Of a stretch of DNA of 64,000 nt, positions 7,563 to 16,285 are shown one piece after another. A program made the translations under genes and the position numbers. Every line of letters starts with the position of its first letter. The first letter of the stretch is position 1. The stretch covers positions 1,375,045 through 1,439,044 of the forward strand of contig JAJEAN010000007.1 in NCBI GenBank assembly GCA_022822725.1, in the 5' to 3' direction. This DNA comes from Candidatus Latescibacterota bacterium (GTDB lineage: Bacteria; JAAXHH01). The notes below the pieces were generated by a model that was given only the letters and a program-made list of their open reading frames with translations, was not told the DNA's origin and made no database searches.

Positions 7563-10500
7563 ATGCCTCGCGACCAGGCAGGCCCGGCCTTGACCACCGA
7601 CTCCTTGCAAGCGCCCTCGCTGCAGGACCGATACCTCAAAAACCGCGGTCCGGTCTTTCTCACCGGCATACACGCCATCGTACGCTTCCTGCTGGACAAG
7701 CAGCGGCGCGACGCCCTTTCCGGCGGCCCGGTAAGACGCAGTTTCATAGCCGGTTATGAAGGCTCGCCCCTTGGCGGTCTCGACCTCGAACTCCGGCAAC
7801 AGACCGCTCTGCTCAGTGAAGCGGCGCCTTTCGTACACCAGGCGGCGGTCAACGAGAAGACCGCGGCGGCGGCGGTGCACGGCAGCCAGTACGAAGGGAA
7901 CGTGGACGGGTTCTGGTACGGCAAGGCCCACGGCGTGAAATGGGCCCTGGACGAATTCAGCCTGGCCAACATCGCGGGGACAGGGAAGGACAGCGGGGTC
8001 GTCCTGTTCTGCGGGGACGACCACATGGCGAAGAGTTCCGGGTACCCCGCCAGCAGCGAGCAGGCCCTGCGCGACGCGCGCATTCCCGTCTTCTACCCTT
8101 CGACGGTCTCCGAGGTCATCACCTTTGCACATCATGCGCTTGCACTCAGCAGGTACGCCGGGGTCCTCTGCGGACTGAAACTCGTCACGCCCATATGCGA
8201 CGGCGCGGAGACGGTGGACGTGGATCCCGATCTGCCCGGCGTGGTACTGCCGCCCCGCGCGTCCGACGGTCGGCCTGGCCAGCCTGAATCGCCTGGCCAG
8301 GTTGGATCGCCCTACGAAAAACGCTTCCACCAGGTGGTCATCTCCACCCAGTCCATCCCCTTCGAAGAGGAACTTACGACGGTGCGCCTGGAAATCGCCG
8401 CCGAGTACGCCCGGGTGAACGGAATCGACACGGCCCGCAACCCGGAATCGGATAGTCCCCTCGGTATCGTCGCGACGGGCAAGAGCTACACCGATATCGT
8501 CCAGGCGCTTCGGCTGCTGAACCTGGAGGACCGGGTACCGATCCTGAAGCTGGGGGTGATCTATCCGGTCAATCCGCGGACGATCCGGGAGTTCGCAGGG
8601 CACCTTAAGACCGTGGTGGTCGTCGAGGAAAAAGGTCCCTTCGTGGAAGAAGCGGTGGCTCACGCGCTACTGGGCACCGGCGTCGAACAGGTCCACGGAA
8701 AGCGTGGTCCGGATGACCGCCCGCTCATTCCCGCGTATGGAGAGTTGAATCCCGACCTGCTCACCTTGCGGCTCGGGCCGATGCTGCAGGAGATCTTCCT
8801 GTCGGCGCCCGTTTACGACCGCATGGAGGAACTTAAGGCCATCGCGGAGAGAGACCCGGGTTCCTTCGCCAGGCGCACCGCCCACTACTGCCCCGGATGT
8901 CCCCACAGCGTGTCGGCCCGGGCGCCGGAGGGCGAGGTCGCCGGCGGCGAAATCGGCTGCTCTTCGCTGGACGCCTACATCGAGGCGGACGGCCGGGGCG
9001 TGCGGTGGATACCGACCATGGGCCTGGGCGGCGCCATATACAACGGCATGTTCCCATTCAACGGGAATCGTCACCTGTTCCAGAACATCGGCGACGGCAC
9101 GGTGCTCCACAGCGGCCTGATCACGATATTCAGCTCCATTTCCCATGGCGCCAACATCACCTATAAAGTTCTGTGGAATCACGTGGTGGCCATGACCGGC
9201 GGCCAGGACATCGCCGGGCAGCCCACGCTGGACGACTTCGCGCTGATCCTGCTGGGCATGGGCGTGCAGGATGTGGCAGTCGTCAGCAAGTTCCCTCGGG
9301 AAGTATCGCTCAAGCGCGCCCGGGCCGTGGTGAAACCGGGCCAGCACCTGCTGCTCGAACCGCGGGAACGGCTTGAGTCCGCCCAGGAAAGCCTGTCGCG
9401 AAAGCCCGGTGTCAAGGTGCTGATCTACGACCAGGAATGCGCCACGGAACATCGGCGCCGCCGCAAGCGCCTGCATCTCGCCCCCGAGCGATACGTCTTC
9501 ATTCACGAGCGGGTGTGCGAAGGATGCGGCGACTGCGGACAGCAGTCCATGTGTCTCGCGCTCGAACCCACGGAAACAGAGTTCGGACCCAGGACCGCCA
9601 TACTCCAGTCGGCCTGCAACCAGGATCTGTCCTGCCTGAAGGGAGACTGCCCTTCCTTCATCTCCGTCGAACCGGTCGGTGACAGCAGGCCTTTGAAACC
9701 GGCATGTCCGTTACTGGACGCATCGGACCTGGAAGAGCCCGCCGGCAAGGCCGATACCCAGGCCGCCCTGGCTGAAGATTACGCGATTCACCTCATCGGG
9801 ATCGGCGGCACCGGTGTCGTGACCGTAGCCCACCTGCTGGCCGTCGCGGCGCTCTTCGACGGGAAGCAGGTAAGCGAGATGAACCGCACGGGTCTGGCGC
9901 AGAAGGGCGGTCCCGTAGAATCGCCCATCGTCCTGGGGGATGGCAAGGGCCCTCCTTCCAGCTATATTCCCGCCGGGCGGTGCGATCTCTACCTGGCGGC
10001 GGATATCGCCGGTGCGGTGAACCCCCTGAACCTTCAGGTCGCTGCCCCGAACCGCACCGTGGCCGTGGTGAGCCGTTCCGGCGTCCCGACGGCGCAGATG
10101 GTGTACGATCCCCAGGTGCCCGGCGCCGACGTCCCGGCCATGGAAGCGCAGATCGAGGCATACACCCGGTCGGAGGACAATGTCTTCATCGACGCACAGG
10201 ATTACGCGATGAAGCTCTTCGGGAACCACATCGTGGCCAACGTGTTTCTCCTGGGCGTCGCCTACCAGGCCGGTTACGTACCGCTGCGGTCTGAGAGTAT
10301 CGAGCGTGCCGTCCAGCTGAACGGCCAGGCCGTCGACACCAACATCCAGGCCTTCCGATGGGGACGCATGGCCGTGCACGACCGGGCCCGCCTGGACGGG
10401 GCACTGGAGGAACCCGAACCCGGTTCGGATGAGGTGGTCGGCCGCTATGCGCGGTTACTCGGCCGTAAGCGGGCGCAGGCCTTCGAGGCGCTGATCGAAA

Positions 10501-11174
10501 GGATCCCCATCCGCCAGGAGTCGTTCCGGAGAAGCTGGGTCATACGCGTGGGAGAACTGATCGCCTTTCAGGACGTGAAACTTGCCGAGCGATTTGTCGA
10601 CCGAATTATGCAGGTTTTCGAGAAGGATGAGCGATCCGGCGGAACGGATCGCGGATATTTGCTCACCACGCACGCGGCGTTCATGTTGCACAAGCTCATG
10701 GCCTACAAGGACGAGTACGAGGTGGCCCGGCTGCTGACCGATCCGTCCGAACCCGGCGTCGCGGAACGGTTCGATGGACCGGTCAGGGTATCCTACCATC
10801 TGCATCCGCCGCTACTGCGGGCGTGGGGACTCGATCGCAAGCTGCGGCTGGGACCCTGGTTCAGTCCGATCTTAAGGCTCATGGCCCGATGCAGTTTCCT
10901 TCGGGGAACGCCTTTCGACCCCTTCGGCTACACCGCGGCCCGGCGGGAGGAACGCGAGCTCGTTACCTGGTACGAATCCCTGCTGGACCAGGCCCTCGCC
11001 GTGCTCACTCCGGAAAACTACCCCGAAGTATCGGAACTGTTGCGACTGCCCGACGAGATCCGCGGGTACGAGCAAGTCAAGCACCGCTCGGTGCTCAGGG
11101 TAAGGAAGAAGGCCGATAATACGCTCGAAACCCTCCTTCAAGGCGCGGCATCGCGCCCGATCAGCACCCGTTAA
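7563..11174 (+). CDS. Fused indolepyruvate:ferredoxin oxidoreductase (alpha-beta type, single chain)
   Basis: A 1203-residue fusion of the IorA and IorB functions, oxidatively decarboxylating aryl- or branched 2-keto acids to acyl-CoA with ferredoxin as electron acceptor. Domain order: an N-terminal pyrimidine-binding PFOR domain (FIAGYEGSPLGGLD, about 60-75); a TPP-binding domain with CPGCPHS (about 444), GEIGCSS and GDGTVLHSG; an iron-sulfur segment VCEGCGDCGQQSMC (about 652) followed by further Cys in CNQDLSCLKGDC; a gamma domain beginning LIGIGGTGVVTVAH (about 743); and a C-terminal DUF6537-like region from about 965. This single-chain form occurs in aerobic bacteria, linking it to amino-acid catabolism. 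A near-consensus promoter lies directly upstream; no clear Shine-Dalgarno is seen. Confidence 0.9.
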   Translation: MPRDQAGPALTTDSLQAPSLQDRYLKNRGPVFLTGIHAIVRFLLDKQRRDALSGGPVRRSFIAGYEGSPLGGLDLELRQQTALLSEAAPFVHQAAVNEKTAAAAVHGSQYEGNVDGFWYGKAHGVKWALDEFSLANIAGTGKDSGVVLFCGDDHMAKSSGYPASSEQALRDARIPVFYPSTVSEVITFAHHALALSRYAGVLCGLKLVTPICDGAETVDVDPDLPGVVLPPRASDGRPGQPESPGQVGSPYEKRFHQVVISTQSIPFEEELTTVRLEIAAEYARVNGIDTARNPESDSPLGIVATGKSYTDIVQALRLLNLEDRVPILKLGVIYPVNPRTIREFAGHLKTVVVVEEKGPFVEEAVAHALLGTGVEQVHGKRGPDDRPLIPAYGELNPDLLTLRLGPMLQEIFLSAPVYDRMEELKAIAERDPGSFARRTAHYCPGCPHSVSARAPEGEVAGGEIGCSSLDAYIEADGRGVRWIPTMGLGGAIYNGMFPFNGNRHLFQNIGDGTVLHSGLITIFSSISHGANITYKVLWNHVVAMTGGQDIAGQPTLDDFALILLGMGVQDVAVVSKFPREVSLKRARAVVKPGQHLLLEPRERLESAQESLSRKPGVKVLIYDQECATEHRRRRKRLHLAPERYVFIHERVCEGCGDCGQQSMCLALEPTETEFGPRTAILQSACNQDLSCLKGDCPSFISVEPVGDSRPLKPACPLLDASDLEEPAGKADTQAALAEDYAIHLIGIGGTGVVTVAHLLAVAALFDGKQVSEMNRTGLAQKGGPVESPIVLGDGKGPPSSYIPAGRCDLYLAADIAGAVNPLNLQVAAPNRTVAVVSRSGVPTAQMVYDPQVPGADVPAMEAQIEAYTRSEDNVFIDAQDYAMKLFGNHIVANVFLLGVAYQAGYVPLRSESIERAVQLNGQAVDTNIQAFRWGRMAVHDRARLDGALEEPEPGSDEVVGRYARLLGRKRAQAFEALIERIPIRQESFRRSWVIRVGELIAFQDVKLAERFVDRIMQVFEKDERSGGTDRGYLLTTHAAFMLHKLMAYKDEYEVARLLTDPSEPGVAERFDGPVRVSYHLHPPLLRAWGLDRKLRLGPWFSPILRLMARCSFLRGTPFDPFGYTAARREERELVTWYESLLDQALAVLTPENYPEVSELLRLPDEIRGYEQVKHRSVLRVRKKADNTLETLLQGAASRPISTR

Positions 11175-11224
11175 GGTCCGTTAAAACCGGACAGCCAGGC
11201 GTGATGCAACCAGGGAAGTTGCCA

Positions 11225-12313
11225 ATGAATGGCCGCAGTTCGCCCGTGCCGGCCAGGTTCCACGACCTGGACGCGCTACGCGCATTCGCCATGTTGCTCG
11301 GTATCGTGCTGCATGCCTGCCTCTTCCTCCTGCCCGTAGACGCCTGGCCCATCCAGGACAGGTGGGCGGACACCCTGGATCTGGAGAACAATCCCTACGC
11401 CGTTCTCTTCGGTGTGATTCACGGTTTTCGCATGCCGGTCTTCTACCTGATCAGCGGTTTCTTTACCGCCATGCTCTGGCAATCCCGCGGCCTGGGCGGC
11501 CTGGCGCGCCACCGCCTGCACCGCATTGGACTCCCCCTGCTGGCCGGCACGTTGACGATCATCCCGGCGACAAATGCGTTCTTCTTTCCCGTGACGCCCC
11601 TGACGTGGATGTTCTCCTGGCTGTCCAGCCTCGCCCACCTCTGGTTCCTGTGGTACCTGGTCCTCATGGCGGCGGTCTTCATCGCCTGCGCCAGATCAGG
11701 CCTGCGGTTCCGCCATCCGGCCTGGTGGCTGCTCGTACCGGCCAGCATCCTTCCACAGTACCTGATGCGGGAGGGCATGATCGGTGCGGACGGATCGCAC
11801 GGCCCAATCCCGATCCCCCACGTGTTCGGCTATTACCTGTTCTTCTTTTTATTCGGCGCTTTCTTCTACCGGAAACGTATCGAAGTGCGGAGATGGTGGT
11901 CCGCGAGCCTGGTTCCGGCCATCCTGGTGTTTATGCCGGCGGGCTACCTCCTGCTGGATCCCGAATTATTGGGGATGGTGCCGTCAAATGCCGTCAGGGG
12001 GACGGCCGCGGTGACCGGAGCGGCCTACACCTGGCTGGCCTGTTTCGGATGGCTCGGTCTGTTTCGCTGGATCGCGTCGAAGCAGCGACACTGGGTCCGG
12101 TACGTCTCGGACGCGTCTTACTGGCTGTACCTGTGCCATCTGCCGCTCGTGCTCGGAGGTCAGGCACTGGCCGTGTCCTGGTCCGTCAGCGTGCATCTCA
12201 AGTTCGCGCTGATCTGCGTCGCGGTTACCGGCATCCTGCTGGCAGCCTATCATATCGGGGTACGATACACTTTCATCGGAGGCGTGCTGAACGGTCCCCG
12301 CACCCGCCATTGA
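11225..12313 (+). CDS. Acyltransferase_3 family membrane protein (OpgC/MdoC-like)
   Basis: A 362-residue integral membrane acyltransferase with about ten hydrophobic helices. The start at ATG 11225 follows GGGAAG at 7 bases; an upstream in-frame ATG at 11201 lacks this. The N-terminal FHDLDALRAFAMLLGIVLHA contains the family's Arg and His on helix 1. FRMPVFYLISGFF, WFLWYLVLM and YWLYLCHLPLVL are other family landmarks. Such proteins O-acylate extracytoplasmic glycans, for example succinylation of osmoregulated glucans or surface polysaccharides; the acceptor here is unknown. It stands about 50 bp after the oxidoreductase gene and faces the aminotransferase genes across a hairpin-containing gap. 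Confidence 0.85.
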   Translation: MNGRSSPVPARFHDLDALRAFAMLLGIVLHACLFLLPVDAWPIQDRWADTLDLENNPYAVLFGVIHGFRMPVFYLISGFFTAMLWQSRGLGGLARHRLHRIGLPLLAGTLTIIPATNAFFFPVTPLTWMFSWLSSLAHLWFLWYLVLMAAVFIACARSGLRFRHPAWWLLVPASILPQYLMREGMIGADGSHGPIPIPHVFGYYLFFFLFGAFFYRKRIEVRRWWSASLVPAILVFMPAGYLLLDPELLGMVPSNAVRGTAAVTGAAYTWLACFGWLGLFRWIASKQRHWVRYVSDASYWLYLCHLPLVLGGQALAVSWSVSVHLKFALICVAVTGILLAAYHIGVRYTFIGGVLNGPRTRH

Positions 12314-12320
12314 ACAGTGG

Positions 12321-12392
12321 GGGCGGTGATGAGCGGAAAGGGCGGTGATACGCGGAGGGGCGGTGATGAACCGGGCGGGCGGTGATGAGCGG
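12321..12392. repeat. Degenerate tandem repeat of GGGCGGTGATGAGCGG in a convergent gap
   Basis: Four imperfect units of about 19 bp, each containing GGGCGGTGAT, follow the acyltransferase stop. The gap 12314-12478 has no gene. Confidence 0.8.
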
Positions 12393-12399
12393 ATCCCGG

Positions 12400-12424
12400 A
12401 CCGGGCCTAGCGCTATCGCCCGGT
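12400..12424. terminator. Candidate bidirectional terminator hairpin
   Basis: ACCGGGC (12400-12406) pairs with GCCCGGT (12418-12424) around an 11-base loop, and CCG/CGG can extend the stem after a bulge. It lies between convergent genes. There is no T-run, so intrinsic termination is uncertain. Confidence 0.4.
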
Positions 12425-12478
12425 CTCGGAAACCGTCACTTCACAGGATGGATATGTTGCGCAGGGTGGTCGGCTTCG

Positions 12479-13693
12479 TCAGCTGCTGACCAGGACCTTC
12501 TTCAATGCGGCGATGAAGGCCTCGTTCTCTTCCTGCAGGCCGGAGGTGACGCGCAGCCAGTTGTTCATCCGCCAGCGGCGCTTGCCGTTGCCCACGAGCA
12601 CGTTGTACTCTTCGAACAGCTTTCGGGTGACCTCGTCGGCGTCCGTGCGCACGTTCACCAGCATGAAGCTGGACTGGCTGGGTACGTACTCGAGTCCCAT
12701 CTCCTCGAACTGGCCGGTGAGATAGTCATGGCCGGCCCAGGCCGACGCTCTCGCGCGGTCCTGGTAGTCCTGATCCTCTATGCAGGCCTCAGCGGCGACC
12801 ACGGACAGCGAACTGACCCGCCCGCCCTTGTTTTCTTCGAGCTTCTCGATGACGTGGGGCCGGGCCAGGCCGTATCCGACCCGCAGGCCAGCCATGCCCA
12901 TGATCTTCGAGAAGGTACGGGTTACGATAACGTTTTCGTGGTCCAGGATGAGCGGAGCGGCGCCGATGCGGTCCTGCGGGTTCCGGGCGAACTCGATATA
13001 GGCCTCGTCGACGAAGACCATTACGTTGGATGGCACGTCGCTGACGAACTTCTTAAGGTCGTCGAACGGCGCGATGATGCCCGTCGGATTACCCGGAGAC
13101 GTGATGACGACCACGCGCGTGTCTTCGGTTATGGCCGCCTTCATGGCATCGAGATCCTGGTGGAAATCCGGGGTCGTGCGAACCAGGCGCACCCGGGCCC
13201 CGAAATTCCGGGCCGTGCGGACCACGCCGCCGTATCCGGGCGCCGCCTCGATCATCTGGCCGCCGTCGCGCATGTAGGCCGAGGCGATGGCGTAGAGTAC
13301 TTCCGATGACCCGCACCCGAGGGTCACCCAGGGCTCGGCCCGGTCCTCGTTATTGTTAGAGGGCGTGACGACCGGCAGCCCGTGGCGTTCCGCGATCTGG
13401 GCGTAGAGCCCGCGGCCTCGGTAATACCGGTTGAACTTGTAGACGTACTGCATGATCGCCTCGACGGCGCGAGGTGACGGACCGATCGGATTCTCGTTGC
13501 TGCTCAGGCGGATGAGTCCCTCGGGTACCCCCCAGCCCCGTACGGGCCGGACGCGGGGTCCCGCCACCATCTGCGCGGCGGCTTCGTAGCTGCCCAGGGA
13601 AGCCACCCCGGCGCCGACTGCGAGCCCCTTGAGGAACTTGCGTCTTGTGAACCCGGGAGCCGCCAGGTTCATCGCCTTCATCATGTTCGACAT
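12479..13693 (-). CDS. Tat-exported PLP aminotransferase (HisC-like), copy 1
   Basis: A 404-residue class I/II aminotransferase resembling histidinol-phosphate aminotransferase, with a twin-arginine signal at the N-terminus: TRRKFLKGLAVGAGVASLGSYEAAAQ (split here as RRKFLK plus a hydrophobic stretch ending AAAQ at about 40). The catalytic domain shows LSSNENPIGPSP, a GCGSSEVLYA phosphate-binding region, SPGNPTG, and the PLP lysine in RTFSKIMGMAGLRVGYG. Tat export implies the folded PLP holoenzyme acts in the periplasm. It follows a close paralogue 44 bp upstream with no promoter between, so they are probably co-transcribed. The substrate is unknown; an exported role makes histidine synthesis unlikely. 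Confidence 0.88.
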   Translation of the reverse strand: MSNMMKAMNLAAPGFTRRKFLKGLAVGAGVASLGSYEAAAQMVAGPRVRPVRGWGVPEGLIRLSSNENPIGPSPRAVEAIMQYVYKFNRYYRGRGLYAQIAERHGLPVVTPSNNNEDRAEPWVTLGCGSSEVLYAIASAYMRDGGQMIEAAPGYGGVVRTARNFGARVRLVRTTPDFHQDLDAMKAAITEDTRVVVITSPGNPTGIIAPFDDLKKFVSDVPSNVMVFVDEAYIEFARNPQDRIGAAPLILDHENVIVTRTFSKIMGMAGLRVGYGLARPHVIEKLEENKGGRVSSLSVVAAEACIEDQDYQDRARASAWAGHDYLTGQFEEMGLEYVPSQSSFMLVNVRTDADEVTRKLFEEYNVLVGNGKRRWRMNNWLRVTSGLQEENEAFIAALKKVLVSS

Positions 13694-13737
13694 AACACCG
13701 TCCTTTGATCAGATGCTCGAATCGATCGTACGAACGA

Positions 13738-14952
13738 TCAGCTGCTTACCAGTACCTTCCTCAGCGCCGCGATGAAGGCCTCGTTCTCTTCCTGCAGGCC
13801 GGCGGTCACCCGCAGCCAGGTATCCATTTCCCAGCGCTGCTTGCCGTTGCCTACCATCACGTTGTATTCTTCCCTCAACTTGCGGACGACTTCATCTGCG
13901 TCCTTGTGCACGTTGATCAGCATAAAACTGGACTGGCTGGGTACGTATTCGATCCCCATCTCGTCGAAATTGCTGGCGAAGTACTCCTGTCCGTCCCAGG
14001 TCACCTGCCGCGCACGGTCCTGGTAGTCATGATCCTCGATCCCGGCCGCCGCGGCATTGGTCGAAAGCATGCTGGGCCGACCGCCCTTGTTCTGGTTCAG
14101 CTTCTCGATGACATCGGGACGCGCCAGGCCGTAGCCGACGCCGAGTCCCGCCATACCCATGATCTTGGAAAACGTTCGGGCCACGATCACGTTTTCATGG
14201 TCCAGGATCAGCGGTGCAGCGCCGATCCGGTCTTCGGGATTCTTCGAGAACTCGATGTAGGCCTCGTCGACGAAGACGATTACGTCCGACGGGACTTCCT
14301 GTACGAACTTCTTCACGGCATCCGGGGAGACGAGCACGCCAGTCGGGTTGCCCGGGTTCGTAATCACCACCACCCTGGTGTTCTCGGATATGGCGGCCTT
14401 CATCGCATCGAGGTCCTGCTGGAAGCCGCTGGCCAGGGGGACCCACTTCACCGTGCCGCCATTGGGTTGCGCGACGCGGTACACGCCGGCGTAGCCTGGC
14501 GTAGCCTCGACCATTTCAGCGCCGTCTCGCAGATAGGCGGAAGCAACGGCGTACAGCACCTCCGACGATCCGCAGCCCAGGGTGACCCAGGCGTCGGGCG
14601 GCGTGAAGGAATTCGGCGTCCACTCCACCACGGGCAGCCCGTGCCGCTCGGCAATTTTTGCGTAGATGTCCCTGTTCCGGTTGTAGCGGTTGAAGGAATA
14701 CACATTCTCCAGGACCGCTTCGACCGCGCGGGGCGACGGGCCGATCGGCATTTCGTTTCCGCTCAGACGCACGAGTCCTTCGGGCACGCCCCATCCGCGC
14801 ACAGGTCTCGCGTTGGGTCCGGAAATCATCTGCGCCACGGCCTCGTAACTGCCCAGCGACAATGCGCCCGCACCGACCATCATGCCTCTTAGAAATCCTC
14901 GCCTGGAAAAACCGGAAGGAGCTTCCTCTAGTCTATCCGCCCTGTCTACCAT
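13738..14952 (-). CDS. Tat-exported PLP aminotransferase (HisC-like), copy 2
   Basis: Tandem paralogue of the downstream gene, also 404 residues, with the same layout: Tat motif SRRGFLRGMM and a hydrophobic stretch ending in an AVAQ-type cleavage region, then GPNARPVRGWGVPEGLVRLS, GCGSSEVLYAVAS, NPGNPTGV and the PLP lysine in RTFSKIMGMAGLGVGYG. Both copies end in the same KVLVSS tail and share long identical blocks, showing a duplication with later divergence; the substrate-facing loops around residues 120-190 differ most. A promoter-like pair lies upstream at 15103-15131, and the leader contains a 23-bp duplication. It is first in the two-gene transcript. Confidence 0.88.
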   Translation of the reverse strand: MVDRADRLEEAPSGFSRRGFLRGMMVGAGALSLGSYEAVAQMISGPNARPVRGWGVPEGLVRLSGNEMPIGPSPRAVEAVLENVYSFNRYNRNRDIYAKIAERHGLPVVEWTPNSFTPPDAWVTLGCGSSEVLYAVASAYLRDGAEMVEATPGYAGVYRVAQPNGGTVKWVPLASGFQQDLDAMKAAISENTRVVVITNPGNPTGVLVSPDAVKKFVQEVPSDVIVFVDEAYIEFSKNPEDRIGAAPLILDHENVIVARTFSKIMGMAGLGVGYGLARPDVIEKLNQNKGGRPSMLSTNAAAAGIEDHDYQDRARQVTWDGQEYFASNFDEMGIEYVPSQSSFMLINVHKDADEVVRKLREEYNVMVGNGKQRWEMDTWLRVTAGLQEENEAFIAALRKVLVSS

Positions 14953-14995
14953 GATGAACTCCTTGTAAGGTTATGGTGCAGGCCTTTGGGATCCG

Positions 14996-15043
14996 CCTGC
15001 TGAAATGCGTGCGTGACGCCTGCTGAAATGCGTGCGTGACGCC
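14996..15043. repeat. 23-bp tandem duplication in the aminotransferase leader
   Basis: TGAAATGCGTGCGTGACGCC starts at 15001 and again at 15024, with flanking CCTGC also repeated. It lies between the proposed promoter and the start codon at 14952. The rest of the 298-bp gap holds the promoter and one hairpin, and no gene. Confidence 0.88.
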
Positions 15044-15102
15044 TGGTTGAAGGCGCGGCCGCGTCAGTTGCGATTCCTGAAATCTGATTCCACTGAACGG
15101 TC

Positions 15103-15131
15103 AATGTAATGCGCAACGCAGAAAATGACAA
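15103..15131 (-). promoter_or_regulatory. Promoter for the Tat aminotransferase pair
   Basis: On the minus strand: -35 TTGTCA (15131-15126), 17-bp spacer, -10 TACATT (15108-15103). Leader of about 145 bases to the start at 14952. Confidence 0.5.
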
Positions 15132-15201
15132 AGGTATTGTGGAAGTCTTACAAGAAGATATACAACTTCGGGGCGCCAGGTATTCAGAATCGTGTGTTTT
15201 T

Positions 15202-15225
15202 CCGGGCCTGCCCGGGCTGGCCCGG
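15202..15225 (-). terminator. Candidate terminator hairpin after the glycosyltransferase gene
   Basis: CCGGGCC (15202-15208) and GGCCCGG (15219-15225) form a perfect 7-bp stem with a 10-base loop, 26 bp past the glycosyltransferase stop on the minus strand. No U-tract follows in that direction. Confidence 0.35.
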
Positions 15226-15250
15226 TCGATCGCGCCCACCCGGTCCACTT

Positions 15251-16273
15251 TCAGGCCGCGCACAGATAGTCCTTCACTTCGGTAAGGCCCGTGTCGGCGA
15301 GTGCCTGGCGTATCAGCTTCCGTGCGCCCCGCGAGGATACGGCGACGACGAGCATCGGATGGCGGAAGCGGTTCCAGGTCGAGGGCAGTTCATCGGGACC
15401 GATCACCGGGGCTTCGCGCATGCGGCTGCCGATCTTCCGGGGAGAAATGTCCACGAAGGCATCGATCGGACGTCCCATGCGAACGATATGCCTGGTCAGC
15501 CGGCGGCCGGTCTGTCCGGCGCCCCAGACGATCAACCCTTCCCGGTCCTGCAACGGGCCGTTGACCAGGAAGTGCGCCTTGACGCGCAGGAAGTTCTCCA
15601 CCGAGTACCGGGAGTCCGTGCGCGTAAGCCGTCCCGCGTGCTCCCGCCAGTACAGCAGGACTTCCGGTACCTTGGCGAACCGCCGTCCCGCGTCGTGAAA
15701 TCGAAGCCACAGGTCGTAATCTTCCGGCCATCCGGCATCGCGGTATCCACCGAGTTCCACGAGTTCGTCCCGTCGCACCATGGCCGACGGATGGGCGATC
15801 GGACTTTCGATGAAGATCTCCCGGGCGATATCCGCGGGCTCGACGAGGCTGTTCAACCAGGCTTCGTATACTTTCATGCCTTCGCCCACCGTGCCGTCGG
15901 CGAAGATCTCCACGAGCGACCCGGCCACGCTGATATCCGGCCGGGCGTCCAGCAGCGCCGCCTGCCGAGTGAGCCTGTCCGGGGACATCCGGTCGTCGGC
16001 GTCCATGCGGGCGACCCACTCGCCCCGGCACCGCGACAGTCCGAGGTTCAGCGCCTCGACCAGGCCGACGCGGCCGGGCCGGACAGGCTGGAACCTCCGG
16101 TCTCCGCGGCCCCATGCCTCCAGGATCGTTCCGCTGTCGTCGTCCGAACCGTCATCGACGGCGATGACCTCGAAGTCACCAAGCGTCTGCGCGGCGATGC
16201 TCTGCAGGGTCTCGGGCAGCGTGCCGGCGGCGTTGTGGACCGGCATCAGGACGGAAACGCGCGGTGAAGACAT
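15251..16273 (-). CDS. Glycosyltransferase family 2 protein
   Basis: A 340-residue GT-A fold glycosyltransferase. The N-terminal Rossmann-like half has VSVLMPVHNAAGTL (about 6-19), the VDDGSDD nucleotide-sugar motif (about 40) and the DADDR DxD metal motif (about 93), followed by a conserved ED in WPEDYDLWLRF that provides the catalytic base. The C-terminal 90 residues (from about 250, LIVWGAGQTGRRL) look like a second nucleotide-binding module, as in GT2 proteins fused to a small Rossmann domain. It is cytoplasmic and probably adds a sugar to a surface glycan or lipid. It lies 12 bp downstream of leuS and is probably co-transcribed. Confidence 0.85.
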   Translation of the reverse strand: MSSPRVSVLMPVHNAAGTLPETLQSIAAQTLGDFEVIAVDDGSDDDSGTILEAWGRGDRRFQPVRPGRVGLVEALNLGLSRCRGEWVARMDADDRMSPDRLTRQAALLDARPDISVAGSLVEIFADGTVGEGMKVYEAWLNSLVEPADIAREIFIESPIAHPSAMVRRDELVELGGYRDAGWPEDYDLWLRFHDAGRRFAKVPEVLLYWREHAGRLTRTDSRYSVENFLRVKAHFLVNGPLQDREGLIVWGAGQTGRRLTRHIVRMGRPIDAFVDISPRKIGSRMREAPVIGPDELPSTWNRFRHPMLVVAVSSRGARKLIRQALADTGLTEVKDYLCAA

Positions 16274-16285
16274 GGGCGTAGCGGC

